Below, one piece after another: positions 54,233-63,913 of a stretch of 64,000 nucleotides of DNA. Within the stretch, counting starts at the first letter, position 1; the number at the start of each line of letters is the position of its first letter. Position numbers and translations under genes: made by a program. This stretch comes from Nitrosospira briensis (lineage in GTDB: Bacteria; Pseudomonadota; Gammaproteobacteria; Burkholderiales; Nitrosomonadaceae). The stretch covers positions 1,087,852 to 1,151,851 of the forward strand of contig NZ_FOVJ01000001.1 of NCBI RefSeq assembly GCF_900115125.1, given 5' to 3'. Under the pieces are notes generated by a model. That model had not been told where the DNA came from and searched no databases. It was given only the letters and a program-made list of their open reading frames with translations.

Positions 54233-56954
54233 TGTTCGCTGGTATTGCGTAAACAGATCGCGAGCCCTCGGTGCGAGGAGCCAATGCCCCGCTGTCCAGG
54301 TTTAGCGAGCAGGATTTGGGTACCTCAAGCGTCAAATCTCCGTGGGGTTCAAACAAGAGAGTTGCAGAACCATCATCATTGAGGTGCCAGGATTTCAGCG
54401 GCGCACTTGCATCGATCAGCCTTAAAGCCGGGCTCGTCTCTTCAATCTCACGCTTGTGCTTGAGGACGGCATGGTTGCGTGCCAGGTAAACATAGCGATC
54501 TGCATTTCGGTCGGAATAGCCGACGACATCGGCCGAGATCGCGGGTGTCATTTCGGCGACAGGCAACCGCACCGTTCGAAGCGCATCCCCAAAAAGCAGC
54601 CAATTGCCATCGAGGTCGCGCGCAATGCTCGCTGTTTGAAACGCCTGCGCACGCTGAACATATTCGTCGAGCCACAGGCCAAGCACGTTTTCTTTGCGCT
54701 GCTCGTCTGCCAATTGGTCCAGGAGTTCCGCCCCTCGGGCGTGCAACAGCGCATCGGCATGAATCGACAAGGATGAAATGCGCAACCGCCGTCCGCTATC
54801 GAGCTGCCGGTTCCAGTCGCTGACCATGCTGAAATTCAGTGCTTCACCATACCAGAGTTGCGCAAACAGCGGTTCGCCCGTCAATGGCGTCAGCACCTGC
54901 GTACCCCATTCAGTGGGCCGCAGCGCGGGAGAAAGATCAGCGATGGATAATGAACCGCTCTGCCAGTGGAGGCCGCCTCCACCGTAATTGGGCAATGCGG
55001 CTTTGAATGCAGCGGCCAGAGCGGCTGGCACCGGTTTTCCATCCCCCGACCAGATAAGCAACAGTGGAGAACGGGGCGCCATCGATTGCAGAAATGGGAT
55101 AGTCCCCGCAGTCTCGCGCGTCATCTCGGCGGCGTAACCTTCCATGAACACGCTATAGCGATAAGGCTGCTGGTCGGCATCTGTCTTGCCCTCGAAAACG
55201 CCCCAATAAAAGGGATGGCTGTACGTGTGACTTGCCAATCGAACCTGCGGCATGTCAGCCAATCGCCGTACCTTGGCTCGCCGGTCTTCACTGTTCACTT
55301 CAGCCTCGATGACCCCCAGCGTTACCGGTGCGGGATTTTTTTCCATCCAGACACGAAGCCGGTCGATAGCTTCAACGCCATGCTCGTCTTTGGCAAACAG
55401 GCGGTCTCCGCGCACCTCGATAATGCCCAGGCGGCGCCCGTTTTCCGTTGTTATATCGAATACCGGCTGCACAGGTAGGCGGAATGCGGCCTGAAAAAAA
55501 GAGAAGGGGTCCAGCAGCCATTCATGACGGCCCGAAGCACTTTCGTTTATCAAATGAGGATGTAATGCATAGGCTCCCCATGCCCCGACCGCAACCGGAT
55601 GAAACACGTTGTCTCCATCGCTCAGCGTCAACCAGGCTTCATTGCGATCGCGGACGCGGACATCAGGCGTACCGCTACCCACTATGGGCGCTGTCGCGGG
55701 CCGACCCAGGCGATCATTGGCAGAGCGAAGCTCAAGCATACTGGTCGTGGGTTGCAAGCTGCCCTGATAATCGATCAGGTTGCGGCAGGCAACGCCGCTT
55801 GGCAGATAACCCATGAATACTACGGGCAAACCCACGTCGACTTCCGTTTGCAAACGCGCGCAAATGTTTTCATAACGGCTTGTGCCGTTCTCGTTTTCGT
55901 CACCCAACCAGACGATTACGCCGGCATATCGCCCGACAAGCGGCTCTATCGGCAAAGGAGAATGATCGATATACCAATAGTCCAGGGCCAGGCCGAGATA
56001 TTCAAGCGGCATCGCGGCGTGTTTGAACAACTCTTGATCCATTTGCTGGGCGGCCGTGCCGTTTGCAATGGCAAGCAACCTCCGCGGGGCCAGGCGGATG
56101 CGGCCATGCCCGAGCCACGTTAGATCGCCATTTGCGACCCATGGCATGAACCCGAGCTTGGCAATTTTCTGAGCCGTTTTTTCGGCCTCTACCCAATTAC
56201 CCGGCTCGACATAATCCAGCACGGTAACCGGCACATTGAATTCGTTTTGCGCACGTGTCAGCTGATTGAGAAGCCACTCCCTGTTTTCTTCCCTGGTCGG
56301 CGCATGCTTGCCGGTAACCGGATCAAAACCATGAAAAAGCGATTCAGCAACCATGCCATCGGTGTATTGACTGGCACGGTCGAGCACCTCGAAACCGCGA
56401 TTGAGAATGAGTTTGCAGCCGGGAAAGCGGCGCTTTATTTCCGCGAGCAACGCAACCAGCCCTTTCTCCTGCTCGTCACGCTGTTTGCCTTCCGCCGTAA
56501 CGATCAGATAACTGTCAACGGTATCGAGAAAGAACGCGCGGTATCCGTCGCGCCACAGGCGGTCGAAATGTTGCTCCAGGAGATATTCGTGCCAGCCGGG
56601 ATCGGTCATGTCCATGACGAGGCTGTTCCATGCCGGATTGACACCGATCGACCAATCAGTATTGATGCGTTCCATATCCTCGCTGTTGCGCGCAATCTCC
56701 CCGAACGAGACATAGGCGAATATGAGCGAATCCAGCTTTAATAACGCTTTCCTCTCGTGAGGCAAGACCTGGCTCGGCTGAATGACGATCTGATCGAAAT
56801 GCCGCAGATCCTCAACAGGTGGCCGGCTGCCATAATAAAAGGCGATATCGCGCTGTTCGAGTACATCGGCGGATACCACGGGTGTCATTAACATGAGTGG
56901 CAGCAACAAATACCAGAGAGATAAACGGAACGACAACATTTTGCTGTTAGACAT
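54201..56954 (-). CDS. pelA: PelA, Pel hydrolase/deacetylase
   Basis: A 917-residue periplasmic protein. Signal peptide LSLWYLLLPLMLMTPVVSAD; then a TIM-barrel glycoside hydrolase domain (~30-270, with AYVSFGEIARN and YRAFFLDTVDSYL), a central reductase-like/linker region, and a polysaccharide-deacetylase domain with VRLASHTYSHPFYW supplying two metal-binding His. It deacetylates Pel and trims it. ATG 56954 is chosen as it opens the signal peptide. It is the first gene of the operon, 232 bp after ygfZ; no clear promoter was found by eye in that gap. Confidence 0.92.
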   Translation of the reverse strand: MSNSKMLSFRLSLWYLLLPLMLMTPVVSADVLEQRDIAFYYGSRPPVEDLRHFDQIVIQPSQVLPHERKALLKLDSLIFAYVSFGEIARNSEDMERINTDWSIGVNPAWNSLVMDMTDPGWHEYLLEQHFDRLWRDGYRAFFLDTVDSYLIVTAEGKQRDEQEKGLVALLAEIKRRFPGCKLILNRGFEVLDRASQYTDGMVAESLFHGFDPVTGKHAPTREENREWLLNQLTRAQNEFNVPVTVLDYVEPGNWVEAEKTAQKIAKLGFMPWVANGDLTWLGHGRIRLAPRRLLAIANGTAAQQMDQELFKHAAMPLEYLGLALDYWYIDHSPLPIEPLVGRYAGVIVWLGDENENGTSRYENICARLQTEVDVGLPVVFMGYLPSGVACRNLIDYQGSLQPTTSMLELRSANDRLGRPATAPIVGSGTPDVRVRDRNEAWLTLSDGDNVFHPVAVGAWGAYALHPHLINESASGRHEWLLDPFSFFQAAFRLPVQPVFDITTENGRRLGIIEVRGDRLFAKDEHGVEAIDRLRVWMEKNPAPVTLGVIEAEVNSEDRRAKVRRLADMPQVRLASHTYSHPFYWGVFEGKTDADQQPYRYSVFMEGYAAEMTRETAGTIPFLQSMAPRSPLLLIWSGDGKPVPAALAAAFKAALPNYGGGGLHWQSGSLSIADLSPALRPTEWGTQVLTPLTGEPLFAQLWYGEALNFSMVSDWNRQLDSGRRLRISSLSIHADALLHARGAELLDQLADEQRKENVLGLWLDEYVQRAQAFQTASIARDLDGNWLLFGDALRTVRLPVAEMTPAISADVVGYSDRNADRYVYLARNHAVLKHKREIEETSPALRLIDASAPLKSWHLNDDGSATLLFEPHGDLTLEVPKSCSLNLDSGALAPRTEGSRSVYAIPANSASGEFRLEC

Positions 56955-57186
56955 TAACCTGAGTCCGATAGTTGGACGGGGTGGAATGGGCGTCCGGTCC
57001 GTCCTGCAGGCGCTCCAAAAAAAATGAAGGTGGACCGGATCGAGACGGACATCCCGGCGGAAATATCGCTGCATTATCGCCGGGCAGCGCGCGCAATGTG
57101 TAAACGGATCCGGCGATCCGCACCACCATTTCAAGCTATTGACCTGGCTCGACTGCGTGACTCAAAAAAAATTGCATGTTGTTTCC

Positions 57187-58260
57187 TCATTGCTGATCAA
57201 CCGGATAAGGTAGCGGCATGATCTCCAGCAAGGGTCCCTCCGGCGATTTCCAGCGAATTTGGCCAGTTTCGACGCTGCCTATCTGCATGACCGCCAATAA
57301 ATCAAAGCCGCCGTTTGGCGATGGGGCCGCGTTCACTACCATGCCGCTCGATTGATCTCCCATATCAACGCTAAACAACTCGTCCCCGGCTTCAACTCGC
57401 GTTTCTGAACTCGGCAGCCGGACGTTGGCGAGGTACATGCGACGTTTTATCTTACCCAGATACTGGGTGCGGGAGACGACTTCCTGGCCAGGATAACAAC
57501 CTTTCTGGAAACTTACCCCTCCGATGGCCTCCAGATTAGTCATTTGCGGTATGAATTGTTCCTGGGTGGCGGGCGTAATCATCGGGATACCGGCCTTGAT
57601 CTCCAGCCAGTCCCAGCACGGCCCGCCTACCGGCAGCGCGTCTTTGCTTAAACCATCCCATACCGCAGGCGCGTACTCCGGGGTGATGACGAGTTCAAAA
57701 CGATTCTTTGCAAGACGGATGACGCTTCCCTTTTCACAATGGATCACATCAAGATGGGCAAGCGGAATCGCGCCCATGATTTCCTGTATGAGCGATCCTG
57801 CATCGTCGCCGGCTACCGCCATTGGGACCAACATCCCGCTGCTGTCAGCCAGCTTGACTTTGGCCCGCAATACATACATGGACAAGCGCTTCTGAACGGA
57901 TGTCAGCAACGCCAAGGGCAGTTGCATGAGGTAACCGCCATCAGCGCCGTTACGATCACGCCAGATCAGGAAACTCGCCAGCATTCTGCCCTTGGGATTG
58001 CAATAGCTCCCGTAAAGGGCGCCCGTAGAACCGATCTGTCTTACATCACAGCTCAACTGCCCCTGCAGGAACGATTGCGCATCCTCCCCCGAAAAATAGA
58101 TCAGGCCGAAGTGCGAAAGATCGCACAGCACAGTGGCCGACCCGGTACTCGCGGATCGGGTACTCGCGAGTTCAGCGGCGGCATCGCCATAGCGGACAAC
58201 GCGGCCATCCTCGATAATTGCACCGGAGTTTTGCTGATACGCTCGCCAGATGAGGTTCAT
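57187..58260 (-). CDS. ygfZ: YgfZ/IbaG-type folate-binding Fe-S protein
   Basis: A 357-residue GcvT-like protein that uses tetrahydrofolate and supports Fe-S cluster enzyme repair and tRNA modification. The conserved family motif FQKGCYPGQEVVSRTQYLGK is intact, and the N-terminus shows LSHFGLIYFSGEDAQSFLQG. ATG 58260 opens the typical start MNLIWRAYQQNSG; the longer frame from 58491 overlaps the divergent gene's promoter. It is divergent from a YgfX-like gene with an 88-bp gap. Confidence 0.93.
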   Translation of the reverse strand: MNLIWRAYQQNSGAIIEDGRVVRYGDAAAELASTRSASTGSATVLCDLSHFGLIYFSGEDAQSFLQGQLSCDVRQIGSTGALYGSYCNPKGRMLASFLIWRDRNGADGGYLMQLPLALLTSVQKRLSMYVLRAKVKLADSSGMLVPMAVAGDDAGSLIQEIMGAIPLAHLDVIHCEKGSVIRLAKNRFELVITPEYAPAVWDGLSKDALPVGGPCWDWLEIKAGIPMITPATQEQFIPQMTNLEAIGGVSFQKGCYPGQEVVSRTQYLGKIKRRMYLANVRLPSSETRVEAGDELFSVDMGDQSSGMVVNAAPSPNGGFDLLAVMQIGSVETGQIRWKSPEGPLLEIMPLPYPVDQQ

Positions 58261-58348
58261 GCAGAACGATCTATGGCTGTGAAAAAAGTTAATTATAAAG
58301 CATACGTTCCGGATGAGCGGCAAATTGCCAGGAATGAGATAATCAGCT

Positions 58349-58861
58349 ATGCCTGATCTCTTGCATCGACCTCTTCCACCGCTACTCGCCGTCCGGCTCG
58401 GACCCTCCATGCAGCTGGCCGCCATGCTGGGTTTTGCCCACTTCTCGGCGATTGGCCTGCTGTGGCCGCTTCTATTACCTGGATCAGTCAAATTAGCAGG
58501 CTCCGCCGTCCTTGTTACCAGCCTGGTTTTCTACTTGAGGCGCTACGCGTTGCTACGTTCGCCGGAGTCAATAACGGGGCTCGAACTGTCAGATGAAATG
58601 ATTTGCGCAGTTGAAACGCGACGGGGAGAGCGCATCGTTTGCACCCTGCTCGGCAGCAGCTTTGTCGCGCCTTATCTCACCGTACTCGAATTGCAACCGC
58701 TGAAACTCGACGACGTTGTGGATTCCCCGGAGCCGTTGCGAAAATTCTCGTTCAGCGTAACCGTTCTACCCGACGGCATAGACCCCGAGGAATTCAGGCA
58801 ATTACGGATACTGCTGCGCTGGAAGTGGAAAGATCCGAAGGACTTGAAGGATTGGACCTGA
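58349..58861 (+). CDS. YgfX/CptA-like small membrane protein (170 aa)
   Basis: Two TM helices near the N-terminus (LAAMLGFAHFSAIGLLWPLL, ~23-42, and LAGSAVLVTSLVFYL, ~49-63). A beta-strand-rich cytoplasmic domain ends FRQLRILLRWKWKDP, typical of YgfX. In E. coli ygfX is next to sdhE/ygfY and near ygfZ, so the neighbourhood is consistent. YgfX affects cell-division and shape proteins in E. coli; whether it does so here is unknown. Confidence 0.72.
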   Translation: MPDLLHRPLPPLLAVRLGPSMQLAAMLGFAHFSAIGLLWPLLLPGSVKLAGSAVLVTSLVFYLRRYALLRSPESITGLELSDEMICAVETRRGERIVCTLLGSSFVAPYLTVLELQPLKLDDVVDSPEPLRKFSFSVTVLPDGIDPEEFRQLRILLRWKWKDPKDLKDWT

Positions 58862-58866
58862 GGAAC

Positions 58867-59265
58867 CTAAAAGAATACTACGCCTGCTGAGCCGGCCAGG
58901 GATGTTACCGTATAAAAATCGCGTTGCCCGCTCATGGGTATTGGTGAGAATTTATGTATAGTCGTAATACCGTAGGTCTGGACAGGTACGGATTGTTCTC
59001 CGGGAATGTCCACGCGGGGCAGTATTATGCTGAAACTGGTTCCGCCGCTATCGATGCTCAGGCGAATGGTGACAGTGACAAGCGTACCGATTTCGGACTC
59101 GGCAGTACGGATCTCATCTCCGCTGAAGCCAAGTGTCTGTTGTTGATCCTGATAGGTGAAATGTGGTCTGCCGTCGAAACCGCTGGTTGAGTAACTGATA
59201 TGAAGATGCTTGCCGCTGAGCTGATACTGGTTTGGTGCCTGATTGACAGGCTGGGTCGATTCCAT
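58867..59265 (-). CDS. Hypothetical beta-rich protein (132 aa)
   Basis: Begins MESTQPVNQAPNQYQLSGKH, then LHISYSTSGFDGRPHFTYQD, LGFSGDEIRTAESEIGTLVT and a Phe-rich C-terminus (DFYTVTSLAGSAGVVFF). Strands dominate, which suggests a small beta-sandwich. No signal peptide or TM is seen. A GGGGGCT site precedes the ATG. The family resembles proteins of unknown function in varied bacteria. It converges on the YgfX-like gene. Confidence 0.7.
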   Translation of the reverse strand: MESTQPVNQAPNQYQLSGKHLHISYSTSGFDGRPHFTYQDQQQTLGFSGDEIRTAESEIGTLVTVTIRLSIDSGGTSFSIILPRVDIPGEQSVPVQTYGITTIHKFSPIPMSGQRDFYTVTSLAGSAGVVFF

Positions 59266-59527
59266 GATAGCCCCCCATTAAAATCAACCTCCACAAATGA
59301 AAACGAAATCCGTTAAATGAGGCCGGTGGATTCATGCATATTGACGAACTGAAGAAGTCCTCGACAGGCGCTATTGAAAATATAGATCATGACGGTCAAA
59401 AGACAAGGATAAAAGATTGGAGGAACGGGAGGAGTCGAAAGGACAGGCAAGCAGTTCACGCGTTGGCCCTATCAATTGCTCGCCAAAAAACGACCCTTAA
59501 CCAATACTGGTATTACACAATAACAAT

Positions 59528-60490
59528 ATGAACTTCCAGCAACTGCGCATCATTCATGAGACGGTTCGACAGAACTACAATCTGACGGACGCGGCAAATG
59601 CCCTGTTCACCTCACAATCCGGTGTCAGCAAGCACATAAAAGATCTGGAAGATGAACTGGGCGTCGAACTTTTCGTGCGTAAAGGCAAGCGGCTGCTCGG
59701 ATTGACCGATCCGGGAAGGGAACTTGTCAAGATCGTCGAACGCATCCTGCTTGACGCCAAAAACGTGAAACGTCTGGCTGAACAATTCAGCAATCGGGAC
59801 AAGGGCCGGCTTACTGTCGCGACTACCCATACGCAGGCGCAATACGCTCTGCCTTCGGTGGTGACGCTATTCAAGCAGGCGTTTCCCCAGGTGCATCTCG
59901 TCCTGCATCAGGCCAGCCCAGGCGAGATCGTGTCCATGCTGCTCGACGGCGTTGCAGACATCGGGATTGCCACGGAGGCGCTGGAGAGTGTCGCGGAACT
60001 GGCTTCCTTCCCTTATTACTCATGGCATCATGCCGTAATCGTCCCACACGGCCACCCCCTGGAATCTGTACATCCGCTCACGCTCGAGGCGATTGCGGAA
60101 TTTCCGGTTATCACCTACCACGAGGGTTTTACCGGTCGAGCGGGAATTGATCAGGCGTTTGCAAAGGCAGGCCTGTTACTCGATATCGCAATGTCGGCAC
60201 TGGACGCCGACGTCATCAAGACCTACGTCGAGCTCGGGCTGGGGGTCGGAATTGTCGCCTCGATGGCGTTTAATCCGGTTCGCGATGTGCGGCTCAATCT
60301 GCTTGATAGCTCACACCTGTTCGAAAAAAATACGACAAACATTTCCATTCGGCGCGGCCACTACCTCCGCGGATACGCTTATCGCTTCATCGAACTTTGC
60401 CTGCCGTCACTGAGCGAGTCGGCAATCCGCTCGGGAGTTAAACCAGCGGCCGATATAGAACTTGATAACGGAAACGCCCCCCTCCCCTGA
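59528..60490 (+). CDS. cysB: CysB/Cbl-type LysR regulator
   Basis: A 320-residue LysR-type regulator of sulfur assimilation. The N-terminal winged HTH is MNFQQLRIIHETVRQNYNLT, DAANALFTSQSGVSKHIKDL, typical of CysB, followed by LTVATTHTQAQYALPSVVTL at the start of the effector domain, which in the family binds O-acetylserine or thiosulfate/sulfate. The length matches CysB. The ATG has no clear Shine-Dalgarno, and a 65-codon frame overlaps it by four bases; that frame is not accepted. No sulfur genes are in the window. Confidence 0.93.
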   Translation: MNFQQLRIIHETVRQNYNLTDAANALFTSQSGVSKHIKDLEDELGVELFVRKGKRLLGLTDPGRELVKIVERILLDAKNVKRLAEQFSNRDKGRLTVATTHTQAQYALPSVVTLFKQAFPQVHLVLHQASPGEIVSMLLDGVADIGIATEALESVAELASFPYYSWHHAVIVPHGHPLESVHPLTLEAIAEFPVITYHEGFTGRAGIDQAFAKAGLLLDIAMSALDADVIKTYVELGLGVGIVASMAFNPVRDVRLNLLDSSHLFEKNTTNISIRRGHYLRGYAYRFIELCLPSLSESAIRSGVKPAADIELDNGNAPLP

Positions 60491-60520
60491 TATCGTCTCC
60501 CGTGCTTTCTTCCAGAAAGT

Positions 60521-60544
60521 GTTCACCGGTTCACCGGTTCACGG
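60521..60544. repeat. Triple 8-bp tandem repeat GTTCACCG
   Basis: Two exact copies of GTTCACCG and a third with one change (GTTCACGG) lie in the 63-bp gap between the convergent cysB and ABC-transporter genes. No known role. Confidence 0.6.
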
Positions 60545-60553
60545 GGGACAGGG

Positions 60554-62383
60554 CTACGCATCTTCCGCCAGGAACCCCCCGCTCTGATGGTTCCACAGGC
60601 GCGAATAAAGACCATTGAGCGCAATGAGGCATTGATGCCCGCCCTCTTCCACGATACGGCCCTTATCGATGACGATCAAGCGGTCCATCGCCGCTATCGT
60701 CGACAAGCGGTGGGCTATAGCGATCACGGTCTTGCCTTCCATCAACCGGTATAAACTTGACTGAATGGCCGACTCCACTTCCGAGTCTAGCGCACTGGTG
60801 GCCTCATCAAGCAGAAGAATCGGGGCGTCCTTCAGCATTACGCGGGCTATGGCAATCCGCTGGCGCTGGCCGCCAGAAAGCTTTATTCCGCGCTCGCCTA
60901 CATGTGCATCGTAGCCTTTGCGTCCCATAGGGTCCGCCAGGCCCATTATAAAATCATGTGCTTCGGCTTTTTTTGCCGCCGCTATCATATCCATATCGGT
61001 TGCATCGGGACGGCCATAAAGGATGTTCTCCCTCACGGACCGGTGCATGAGCGAGGTATCCTGCGTGACCATACCAATATTGGCGCGCAAACTGTTCTGT
61101 GTAACATATCTGACATCCTGCTCGTCTATCAATATGCGACCCTTCTCAACATCATAAAATCGGAGCAACAGGTTTACGAGCGTGGATTTTCCGGCGCCGG
61201 AACGTCCAACCAGTCCGATTTTTTCGCCGGCCCTGATATGCAGGGAAAGATGATCTATCACCGGCGTATCTCCGCCGTAACAGAAGAGGACGTCCTCAAA
61301 CCGGATATCGGCATTTTTTATCCGGAGAGGTTTTGCGTCAGGATAATCCGTTACCAGATGGGCGCGCGACAATGTGGTGATGCCATCCCGCACGGTGCCA
61401 ACCTGTTCGAATAGCGAAGTCATCTCCCACATGACCCAATGCGACATGCCGTTGAGCCTTAGCGACATTGCCCCGACGGCAGCGACCGCCCCCACCCCTA
61501 TTCGGCCTTCTGCCCATAGCAGTAAGGCGAGGCCGACAACGCTGATGATAAGTGCGGCGCTCATGACCTGGTTGGTGATTTCAAAGCTGGAGATCAATCG
61601 CATCTGGCTATGCACCGTTTTCAGAAATTCCTGCATGGCGGATCGTGCATAACCCGCTTCCCTGCCGGTATGAGAAAAAAGCTTTACGGTTGCGATATTG
61701 GTATAGGCGTCGCTGATGCGCCCGGTCATTAAAGCGCGTGCATCCGCCTGGGACTGGGAAACCCGGCTCAGCCGTGGTACAAAAAACTGCAATGCAAAAA
61801 TATAGAGAATGAACCATCCGATAAAAGGGATGGCCATCCAAGCATCAAAACTGCCCACCACCGCGACCATTGTAAAAAAGTAAATCGTTACATAAACGAG
61901 GATGTCTCCCAGAATAAAGCAGACATCACGTAGCGCGAGGGCGGTTTGCATAACCTTGGCGGCCACCCTCCCCGCAAATTCATCCTGGTAGAAGCCCATG
62001 CTTTGGTTGAGCATCATACGATGGAAATTCCATCGGAGCCGCATGGGAAAGTTTCCGCCCAGCACCTGATGCTTTACGAGGTTCTGAAACCCCACCAGCA
62101 AGGGACTTGCTATGAGCAGCCCGGCAAATAGAAGAAGCCCGTTCCGTTCCTGATCCCATAAGAGAGAGGGCGGCACATCGTTCAGCCAATCAATTATTTT
62201 CCCCAGCATGGCAAACCATATCGCTTCAAATGCGCCTATCGCGGCGGTTAACAGCGTCATCACAATGAGGTGCCGTTTTACGCCGGCTGTCGCTTCCCAT
62301 ATGAAAGCGAAAAAACCTTGTGGAGGGATCCTGTCCGTGGAATCCGGATAGGGGTAAACCAGTTTTTCGAAATAGCTGAACAT
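60554..62383 (-). CDS. ABC exporter, fused permease and ATPase
   Basis: A 609-residue type-I half-transporter that probably works as a dimer. The N-terminal ~340 residues hold six TM helices (e.g. LIVMTLLTAAIGAFEAIWFA). The C-terminal nucleotide-binding domain has Walker A GRSGAGKST, Q-loop VTQDTS, signature KLSGGQRQR, Walker B ILLLDEATSALD and the H-loop AHRLST. The substrate is unknown; the lipid/multidrug exporter type fits best. It converges on cysB. Confidence 0.93.
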   Translation of the reverse strand: MFSYFEKLVYPYPDSTDRIPPQGFFAFIWEATAGVKRHLIVMTLLTAAIGAFEAIWFAMLGKIIDWLNDVPPSLLWDQERNGLLLFAGLLIASPLLVGFQNLVKHQVLGGNFPMRLRWNFHRMMLNQSMGFYQDEFAGRVAAKVMQTALALRDVCFILGDILVYVTIYFFTMVAVVGSFDAWMAIPFIGWFILYIFALQFFVPRLSRVSQSQADARALMTGRISDAYTNIATVKLFSHTGREAGYARSAMQEFLKTVHSQMRLISSFEITNQVMSAALIISVVGLALLLWAEGRIGVGAVAAVGAMSLRLNGMSHWVMWEMTSLFEQVGTVRDGITTLSRAHLVTDYPDAKPLRIKNADIRFEDVLFCYGGDTPVIDHLSLHIRAGEKIGLVGRSGAGKSTLVNLLLRFYDVEKGRILIDEQDVRYVTQNSLRANIGMVTQDTSLMHRSVRENILYGRPDATDMDMIAAAKKAEAHDFIMGLADPMGRKGYDAHVGERGIKLSGGQRQRIAIARVMLKDAPILLLDEATSALDSEVESAIQSSLYRLMEGKTVIAIAHRLSTIAAMDRLIVIDKGRIVEEGGHQCLIALNGLYSRLWNHQSGGFLAEDA

Positions 62384-62710
62384 TTAAACCATCCAAAAGC
62401 GATACGGGCTGGACACTTTTAGCCATCAGCGCGTTTAATTTGATCTTTGACCGATGCATGGCTATATTAAAAACGGCCATGGCCAGCTATCCCAAAACGG
62501 GGAGCAAAATATACAATAGCATTTTCTCCGATTCGATATCGACCCTGCAGTAGTCGTTCAAGCAATCAAATAACCATGTGATCAAACGACGTGCAGATGG
62601 GTCAGCGCATGATCGAAAGGAATTGTTGAATTTCCCCCCAAGGGCTTTTATCTTCCATGCCGGTGATCTTCTTCAGATAGCAAATTGATTTTCCACATTG
62701 GGAGTATTGG
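62384..62710. other. Divergent spacer between the ABC exporter and ygiD
   Basis: Presumed promoters for both genes. No separate gene or repeat supported. Confidence 0.4.
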
Positions 62711-63559
62711 ATGAGCCGCTTACCCGCCCTGTTCATCGGGCATGGAAACCCGATGAATACGCTTGCTTCGAACCGCTACACGAACGCATGGCGTCAGATT
62801 GGCAAGAATCTCCCCAGGCCACGCGCGCTGCTGGTCGTTTCGGCCCATTGGTACATCGGGGCCACGGCAGTTACTGCCATGGCGAGGCCGCGAACCATCC
62901 ATGACTTCTATGGCTTTCCCCCCGAACTCTATGCCTTCCAGTACCCCGCCCCCGGCGCACCGGACGTTGCCGCGGAAATCGCAGAGACGGTAAAGCCGAC
63001 CTGGATAGGCCTGGACCAGGATCAATGGGGATTGGACCACGGAACATGGAGTGTGCTTGCGCATATGTACCCGCAAGCCGACGCCCCCGTAGTCCAACTC
63101 TCGGTAAACGCCCTGAAGCCGTTGAGCTATCATCTGGAACTCGGGGTCAGGCTCGCGCCACTACGGGACCGTGGCATCCTCATTGTGGCGAGTGGGAACG
63201 TAGTGCACAATCTGCACCGGATAGACTGGGCCAACGTTGATGAAGGCTATGACTGGGCACACCGGTTCGATGATGCAGTTGCGCATCAAATGGCTCTCGA
63301 TCCAGCAGGCATACTGGCGGTGGCCTCGCATGAAGACTATGACCTCGCGGTGCCAACACCGGATCACTTCATCCCCCTGCTGTACCTCGCAGGACTTGCG
63401 ACTGCCGGGGAAGCGGCGCAAGCGCTGATCCGCGGACACTCCCTGGGCTCGATCTCCATGACCGCCTTCGGGGTCGGCGCGCATCTTTCGTGTTATGACG
63501 GCGACATCGGTGCCACCCCTCTACCCGCCGGAGTACCTCCCGGCAATACCAACACTTGA
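62711..63559 (+). CDS. ygiD: YgiD-type LigB-family dioxygenase
   Basis: A 282-residue extradiol-dioxygenase-fold protein: FIGHGNPMNTLASN with the first His ligand, LLVVSAHWYIGATAVTAM, WGLDHGTWSVLAHMYP and LIVASGNVVHNLH carrying the metal-binding and catalytic His. YgiD opens the ring of 4,5-dihydroxyphenylalanine in E. coli. Its role here is probably catecholic or unknown. It begins at an ATG after GGAGTATTGG and is monocistronic. Confidence 0.93.
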   Translation: MSRLPALFIGHGNPMNTLASNRYTNAWRQIGKNLPRPRALLVVSAHWYIGATAVTAMARPRTIHDFYGFPPELYAFQYPAPGAPDVAAEIAETVKPTWIGLDQDQWGLDHGTWSVLAHMYPQADAPVVQLSVNALKPLSYHLELGVRLAPLRDRGILIVASGNVVHNLHRIDWANVDEGYDWAHRFDDAVAHQMALDPAGILAVASHEDYDLAVPTPDHFIPLLYLAGLATAGEAAQALIRGHSLGSISMTAFGVGAHLSCYDGDIGATPLPAGVPPGNTNT

Positions 63560-63913
63560 AATCAGCGCTCTGGGGCACATCACTTTAACGAGCAGCTGCC
63601 AGTTTGCCTTCATCGACCAAATCTACATATTAATTGAAGGTAACGGCGTAGCCAGGCGCCTCTATCCCAATTGCAGGCTGCCGATTTTCCTCGTGAACAT
63701 CGGCGGCTATCCCGGCTACGGTGATTACAAGCTCGCCCGTCCCCGTCGAGAGGTTCTCGTCGATTGTCTTGAAAGCAATCCTTCCAGGCGCAACAAAGGA
63801 AAAATTAAGGAAACCGCCCAAATTCGATTACCGGATCCCTGTAGGACCAGAAAAGGGGGTAGAGCAACGTCAGGCAGAAAACTGGCGGGAACACCTGCAG
63901 GTATTCCCGGGTC
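63560..63913. other. Spacer at the right end
   Basis: No gene is supported between ygiD and the edge gene. A TTG-started 63-codon minus-strand frame (63630-63821) is not convincing. Confidence 0.4.

Noticed and set aside
59334-59531. 65-codon frame overlapping the cysB start by four bases
   Set aside because: No convincing Shine-Dalgarno and basic low-complexity composition; a leader peptide is possible but unsupported.
60521-60544. A CRISPR or variable-number repeat at GTTCACCG x3
   Set aside because: Only three 8-bp units without spacers; noted as a minor tandem repeat.
63630-63821. 63-codon minus-strand frame near the right edge
   Set aside because: TTG start, no clear motif and no supporting ribosome-binding site.
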